From HGM12587 sp964561705 (GTDB lineage Bacteria; Bacillota; Clostridia; Lachnospirales; Lachnospiraceae), in assembly GCA_964561705.1 (NCBI GenBank), contig CAZLQJ010000036.1, positions 1 through 18,069 of the forward strand: a stretch of DNA of 18,069 bases. The letters are read 5' to 3'. Shown here piece by piece: positions 14,703-18,069 of this stretch (its first letter is position 1; each line of letters starts with the position of its first letter). The notes under the pieces were generated by a model. That model searched no databases. It was not told the origin of the DNA and saw only the letters and a program-made list of their open reading frames with translations. The position numbers and the translations under genes were made by a program.

Positions 14703-15446
14703 ATGCAAAATAATGAAATTAACAAGGCTGTTGCCTGGAATCCATGGCATGGCTGTAAAAAGGTAAGTCCTGGTTGTAAAAACTGTTTTGTTTATAAGAT
14801 GGATCGCCGATACGGCAGAGATACTACGATAATTACCAAAGGAAAAACTACCTATGAACTCAAGGACAAAGACTGCCCTTATGGGTCTTTGGTAAAATTG
14901 TGCTTTTCTTCAGATTTCTTTATCGAGGAAGCCGATGAGTGGCGTGAAGGCTGTTGGGACTTTATCAGACGTCGAAAAGACTGTATTTTCGTCACCACGA
15001 CCAAACGTCCGGAAAGGATCAAAGACTGTGTCCCGGCAGACTGGGGGGACGGATGGGAACATTTTCATCTGAGCATTTCCATTGAAAATCAGGAAATGGC
15101 AGATATCCGTATGCCTCATTTTTTAGATGCACCGCTGAAACATCGTGAAGTCTTCTGTTCACCGCTGATCGCGCCGATCAAACTTGGAAAATATCTTGAC
15201 ACCAATCTGATTAAATGTGTCAATGTAGGCGGTGAAATGTCTCCAAAGAACGAAGTCCGTCCGATCATGTGGGAATGGGTTCGCGATCTGTATTTGGAAG
15301 CAAAAGAGCGAAATATCGAATTTTATTTTCACCAGTGCGGCTCCATGTTCCTGCGCGACGGTGTCAATATCGGCAAATGGAAATTGAATGATCAGATTTC
15401 CCGGGCCGAAGAAATCCAGCATGAATTGGAAACCTTATACCCGTAG
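14703..15446 (+). CDS. DUF5131 (phage Gp37/Gp68-like) protein
   Basis: A 247-aa protein of the Gp37/Gp68 family (Pfam PF07505), whose function is not established. Visible hallmarks are WNPWHGCKKVSPGCKNC near the N-terminus, with C18, C25 and C28 (spacing C-x6-C-x2-C), and the segments LCFSSDFF, FVTTTKRPERI, VGGEMSP and FYFHQCG. The cysteine cluster looks suited to a metal or iron-sulfur site, though the spacing is not the standard radical-SAM CX3CX2C. The ATG begins directly after the MarR stop codon, with GAGGA in the MarR coding end as ribosome site, so the pair is translationally coupled. Members occur in phages and in bacterial chromosomes; no other phage genes lie here. A stress- or ligand-linked enzyme controlled by MarR is an inference. 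Confidence 0.85.
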   Translation: MQNNEINKAVAWNPWHGCKKVSPGCKNCFVYKMDRRYGRDTTIITKGKTTYELKDKDCPYGSLVKLCFSSDFFIEEADEWREGCWDFIRRRKDCIFVTTTKRPERIKDCVPADWGDGWEHFHLSISIENQEMADIRMPHFLDAPLKHREVFCSPLIAPIKLGKYLDTNLIKCVNVGGEMSPKNEVRPIMWEWVRDLYLEAKERNIEFYFHQCGSMFLRDGVNIGKWKLNDQISRAEEIQHELETLYP

Positions 15447-15484
15447 ATTTACACGTAACTAGACGTATTTCACGGCTTTTTCGA

Positions 15485-15970
15485 TTATTTAAACTCTTTC
15501 ATATATCGGATATCGCAAGCAAAATGTGCTGTTTTCACCAAGGCATCCTGTATTCTTTGGAAGCCATATTTTTCATAAAATCGCTGTGCAGCTTTCATAT
15601 TTTCTAATGTTTCCAGATAACATTTTTGATAATATTGCTCTGCGTAGCTCAATGCTTCCTTCATCAATTGATGGGCCGCTCCGCGGCCTCGTGCCTCCGG
15701 AAGGCAGTACATTTTTTGCAGTTCACATACACCTTCTGCACCATCCAGTTTTCCAATTCCTACGCCGCCGACGATTTTTCCATTTTCATTTTCTGCGATC
15801 CAATATTGATTCCCTTCTGAATGATAAATTTCTGAAAATCTACACAGATCCGGATCCGCCCACGCAGTGCCTTCATGATCTGCTCCAAACTCAATCAGGC
15901 AATCCCGGATGACACGCTCCACGGCCTTGTCATCCCGCTTTTCAATTGTTCTAATATCATAAATATGCAT
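15485..15970 (-). CDS. GNAT-family N-acetyltransferase
   Basis: Transfers an acetyl group from acetyl-CoA to an amine; the substrate is unknown. The 161-aa protein has the GNAT core. Motif A is at about 83-105, CELQKMYCLPEARGRGAAHQ, with the pyrophosphate-binding RGRGAA loop. Motif B AAQRFYEKYGF is at about 127-137. Strand WIAENENGKIVGGVGI precedes motif A. GAGGA lies about 9 bases before the ATG at 15970. It is convergent with the DUF5131 gene, with only 38 bases between the stops and no clear terminator. It has no obvious operon partner: the SDR gene upstream ends about 115 bases before it. Family certain, function open. Confidence 0.9.
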   Translation of the reverse strand: MHIYDIRTIEKRDDKAVERVIRDCLIEFGADHEGTAWADPDLCRFSEIYHSEGNQYWIAENENGKIVGGVGIGKLDGAEGVCELQKMYCLPEARGRGAAHQLMKEALSYAEQYYQKCYLETLENMKAAQRFYEKYGFQRIQDALVKTAHFACDIRYMKEFK

Positions 15971-16085
15971 ACATCGATTCCTCGTATTGTTTCTGTAATC
16001 TTATCGTTTCTTCTACTCATACCGCTGCCTCAAATATCTTTGTATTTGCGTATTTATTTAAACTCTTTGTGATCTTTGTCCAATG

Positions 16086-16949
16086 TTAATTAAGTCCGCA
16101 AAGTTTCTCGCTGGTTTCCCATAACTCGCTGGCATTATCTTCGTTATAAGAAAGTTCAGAACTTTCGCAGGTGTGAATGCTGCGATCATAGTAATTTGCA
16201 GAGGAAACTGCCAGTGTATCGTTAACAACCAGTTCTGCCAGAGCATCTGAGGATTTTTCCAAATCTCCGAAGCGTTTCGGCATGGTATGCTCCACCATAG
16301 CTGACATCATTTTGGTCACTTTTGCAAAATTTGTCTGCATAAAACCAGGATTAAAAGCATTTACACGAATACCACGATTGTGCTGTTCTAGTTTCTTTGC
16401 CAGTTCATGGACAAAGTAAATATTACAAAGTTTGGAATAAGAATATCGCATTTTCGCCATGGATGGGTCCGTACCAGGATGTGCCAATGTCTCTGTGCCT
16501 GTCCATTTCATCTTTCCCATAGGAGAATCATGCATATCACTGGTTGTGGAGAAAATTTTCCCGCGTTCTTCCATGTGAGGCATCATCAGATTAGCCAACA
16601 GGAAATGTCCTAAATGGTTTGTCTGAAAAACAATATCCATCCCATCTTCCGTAATTCCTTCATGCATTCCGCTAATTCCGGCATTCAAAAGCAGTGCATA
16701 AACTTTACCGTAAACTTCTTCGTTATAATTCTTTGCAAACTGTCGCACAGAATTGAGAGAAGCTGTGTCAATCAGCATACTTGTCACATTTTCATTGCCT
16801 GTAGCATCCTTAATTTCCTTTGCAGCCGCATTTGCCTTATCCATATTACGACAAGCCAAAATCACGGCATATTCTTTATTTTTTGCAATTTTCTTTGCGG
16901 TTTCAAATCCAAGTCCTGAATTTGCACCTGTAATAATTACTGTACGCAC
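16086..16949 (-). CDS. Short-chain dehydrogenase/reductase
   Basis: Classical-type NAD(P)-dependent oxidoreductase with a Rossmann fold, 287 aa. It shows the cofactor loop TGANSGLG (7-14), NAG (89-91), structural N111, catalytic S137 region (FSTTSDMHD) and Y169-x-x-x-K173 in YSYSKLCN, followed by the PGF segment. The organisation resembles the retinol-dehydrogenase/protochlorophyllide-reductase-like SDRs of about 290-300 aa. I chose the GTG at 16949, with AAAGGAGG 8 bases upstream. A GTG one codon earlier (16952) is also possible. A TTG at 16973 would place the ribosome site inside the gene. It probably forms a unit with the upstream flavin-binding protein. The substrate cannot be told from sequence. 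Confidence 0.9.
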   Translation of the reverse strand: MRTVIITGANSGLGFETAKKIAKNKEYAVILACRNMDKANAAAKEIKDATGNENVTSMLIDTASLNSVRQFAKNYNEEVYGKVYALLLNAGISGMHEGITEDGMDIVFQTNHLGHFLLANLMMPHMEERGKIFSTTSDMHDSPMGKMKWTGTETLAHPGTDPSMAKMRYSYSKLCNIYFVHELAKKLEQHNRGIRVNAFNPGFMQTNFAKVTKMMSAMVEHTMPKRFGDLEKSSDALAELVVNDTLAVSSANYYDRSIHTCESSELSYNEDNASELWETSEKLCGLN

Positions 16950-16981
16950 CACAATTTCCTCCTTTATCCACAAATATATAC

Positions 16982-17077
16982 TTATTGTTCAGCATTGACC
17001 TTTTGTTTAGAAAGAAGCTTTTTAATTTTTTCAGAGATATTTAACGTTTACGATTCTTCGACGTTAATCAATCTCAT
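16982..17077 (-). pseudogene. Tiny ORF with an in-frame TAA, between flavoprotein and SDR genes
   Basis: On the minus strand TAGGAGGCGGAAC, which overlaps the stop of the upstream flavoprotein gene, precedes ATG (17077-17075). The frame reads MRLINVEES, then TAA (17050-17048), then TLNISEKIKKLLSKQKVNAE and Q, then a second TAA (16984-16982). The strong ribosome site and the protein-like amphipathic second half suggest a small gene interrupted by one stop, or a 9-residue leader peptide that couples translation to the SDR gene. The call as pseudogene is tentative. Confidence 0.4.
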
Positions 17078-17087
17078 GTTCCGCCTC

Positions 17088-17456
17088 CTATTTTATTTCT
17101 ACATTTTCTACTTTTATTTTAAACATCAGAAAATGTTCAGATTCTGCGGAGTCATGATGTTTTTGTAAAATTGGATTTTCCTCATACATTTTCTGCCTTA
17201 ATGCCGCATCATCACATTCTGTTGCAGTTCCCGTAATTCGAATCCATTCTCTAGAACCTGGTTTCTTAGCAATCATCTGAATATGTCCGTTTACCCGTAA
17301 TTGTTTGTGTGCCTGATTGAAATCATTGGTGGATATGTATAAATCTTCTCCGACCTCCATCACGACACCAAACGGTCTTCCTGCAGGATAATCACCATTC
17401 AACGTCAACACAAAAAAAATGCCGCACTCTTTTAAAAATTCATACGCTTTACTCAT
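17088..17456 (-). CDS. Pyridoxamine 5'-phosphate oxidase-like flavin-binding protein
   Basis: Small split-barrel protein of 122 aa, probably binding FMN or a related flavin and acting as an oxidoreductase, in the cytoplasm. The fold is suggested by MSKAYEFLKECGIFFVLTLN followed by GDYPAGRPFGVVMEVGEDLY, a strand with IQMIAKKPGSREWIRITGTA and a short C-terminal helix. This is the common form in clostridial PNPOx-like proteins, far shorter than true PdxH. I chose the ATG at 17456 because AAAGGAAA lies 8 bases upstream; an earlier start at 17525 adds 23 residues without such a site. It precedes the small ORF and SDR gene on the same strand, so it probably heads that transcript. Confidence 0.87.
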   Translation of the reverse strand: MSKAYEFLKECGIFFVLTLNGDYPAGRPFGVVMEVGEDLYISTNDFNQAHKQLRVNGHIQMIAKKPGSREWIRITGTATECDDAALRQKMYEENPILQKHHDSAESEHFLMFKIKVENVEIK

Positions 17457-17489
17457 TGTTTTATTTCCTTTCCGTTTATCCTTACTTGT

Positions 17490-17498
17490 ATTGTAGCA
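17490..17498 (-). promoter_or_regulatory. Extended -10 promoter of the flavoprotein-SDR unit
   Basis: On the minus strand TGCTACAAT (17498-17490) matches the extended -10 form TGnTATAAT with one change, about 34 bases before the start codon. The -35 region is T-rich and has no consensus box. Confidence 0.55.
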
Positions 17499-17596
17499 TA
17501 TTTTAATAAAAAAATCTGTTATCATCGAATTTTTAGAAATTTTTCATTATTCTTTAGGACTTGTTAAATGTATGCGAAAATTTTCCATTAAGACAG

Positions 17597-17626
17597 GAAG
17601 GACAGGATCCTAAAATCCTGCCCTTC
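17597..17626 (-). terminator. Hairpin after the zinc-ribbon membrane protein gene, probable terminator
   Basis: On the minus strand GAAGGGCAGGAT (17626-17615), loop TTTAGG, ATCCTGTCCTTC (17608-17597) form a 12-bp stem with one G-U pair. On the plus strand the same position is an A-C mismatch, so the structure favours minus-strand RNA. The following sequence is only moderately T-rich, so termination efficiency is uncertain. Confidence 0.6.
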
Positions 17627-17711
17627 AATTATTCTTATTTGTCTTTTTCATTTTAATCGCCTCGTCAAATTGATATTTATAGGTTCTGTGGAACATGATA
17701 TTGCAGACTAA

Positions 17712-18069
17712 TCATTCTTTACTGATTACTTTTTTCTGCCAAGACTTTTCATTGCACTTCGGGCAACGCATATATCTTGTTCTATTAATATGCATTGACA
17801 TAAATACACTTTTATATAAAGGAACATATCTGTATCCACATTTGGCACATTCATAGTAACCTGCCGTCTGTTCAATTCTGAGTGCAAATCCGACACCTAC
17901 CAAAAATAGAATAAAACCTATCCCAATAAGGACAATTCTTAACCAATTTGCCATTTGAACATACGAAGCAACGAATACGAGTGATAAAAAAATCACTGAA
18001 ATCAAATAACCTAGAAAAATTTCCAAAGACAGTAATTGTTTATCCGCCTGTTCTTTTTGTTTGATTACT
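17712..18069 (-). CDS. Membrane protein with C-terminal zinc ribbon (5' end outside window)
   Basis: Uncharacterised protein with two transmembrane helices and a cytoplasmic-type zinc ribbon. From the TTG at 18026 it has 104 codons: helices at about 3-22 and 29-49, then C60-x-x-C63 in ECAKCGYRYVP and C88-x-x-C91 in RCPKCNEKSW, with HINRTRYMRC between. The frame stays open upstream to the window edge (VIKQKEQADKQLLS before LEIF) and the TTG has no ribosome site. I therefore treat the gene as running off the window rather than starting at the TTG. Similar short proteins are common and unnamed in Clostridia. The zinc ribbon suggests protein or nucleic-acid contact; no function can be assigned. 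Confidence 0.78.
   Translation of the reverse strand, partial: VIKQKEQADKQLLSLEIFLGYLISVIFLSLVFVASYVQMANWLRIVLIGIGFILFLVGVGFALRIEQTAGYYECAKCGYRYVPLYKSVFMSMHINRTRYMRCPKCNEKSWQKKVISKE

Noticed and set aside
14703..15446. DUF5131 gene as a sign of a prophage
   Set aside because: No integrase, structural, lysis or replication genes of phage type lie nearby, and the gene is coupled to a chromosomal-type MarR regulator.
18024..18026. TTG start for the zinc-ribbon membrane protein
   Set aside because: No ribosome site upstream and the frame is open with protein-like sequence to the window edge.

Overview
The window looks like chromosomal DNA from a low-to-moderate GC Gram-positive anaerobe of the class Clostridia, most likely family Lachnospiraceae. 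The evidence is a T-box-controlled isoleucyl-tRNA synthetase, a D,D-carboxypeptidase with an Arg/Lys-rich cytoplasmic tail, LPXTG-type sorting signals, Shine-Dalgarno sites of the AGGAGG type, and a sortase-assembled pilus operon whose proteins resemble those of gut Lachnospiraceae. No rRNA, tRNA, CRISPR array, insertion sequence or phage structural gene is visible.

Layout. (1) 1-412 (-) is the N-terminal part of ileS, cut by the window edge, preceded by a T-box leader with an ATC specifier and its own promoter. (2) 893-2356 (+) is a divergently transcribed dacA-type carboxypeptidase with a consensus promoter. It ends in a 17-bp bidirectional terminator shared with a convergent KapD-like DEDDh exonuclease (2383-3357, -). 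(3) 12911 down to 3462 (-) is one compact operon, the main feature of the window: a coiled-coil protein, signal peptidase I, a 1524-aa LPASG adhesin, an LPSTG major pilin, a class C sortase, an IPQTG minor pilin and a second sortase. Its genes overlap or sit close together, except for a 79-nt gap with a strong hairpin after the major pilin. (4) 13100-14702 holds a divergent pair: an aldo/keto reductase (-) and a MarR-family regulator (+). Palindromes overlap both -10 boxes, and a DUF5131 protein starts directly at the MarR stop codon. (5) 15485-18069 (-) carries a GNAT acetyltransferase, then a unit of a pyridoxamine-5'-phosphate-oxidase-like flavoprotein, a tiny interrupted ORF and a short-chain dehydrogenase, and finally the end of a zinc-ribbon membrane protein that runs off the window.

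How it fits together. The pilus operon encodes everything expected for a covalently assembled fibre: signal peptidase for export, class C sortase for polymerisation, major pilin shaft, large adhesin as the probable tip, and minor pilin plus second sortase for anchoring or decoration. Unusual points are the non-canonical pilin motif, the missing class C lid signature, a catalytically complete dedicated signal peptidase, and a conserved-looking coiled-coil protein of unknown role at the operon head. I do not claim a wholly new system. The best candidates for something undescribed are the coiled-coil protein, the MarR-DUF5131 pair and the small interrupted ORF.
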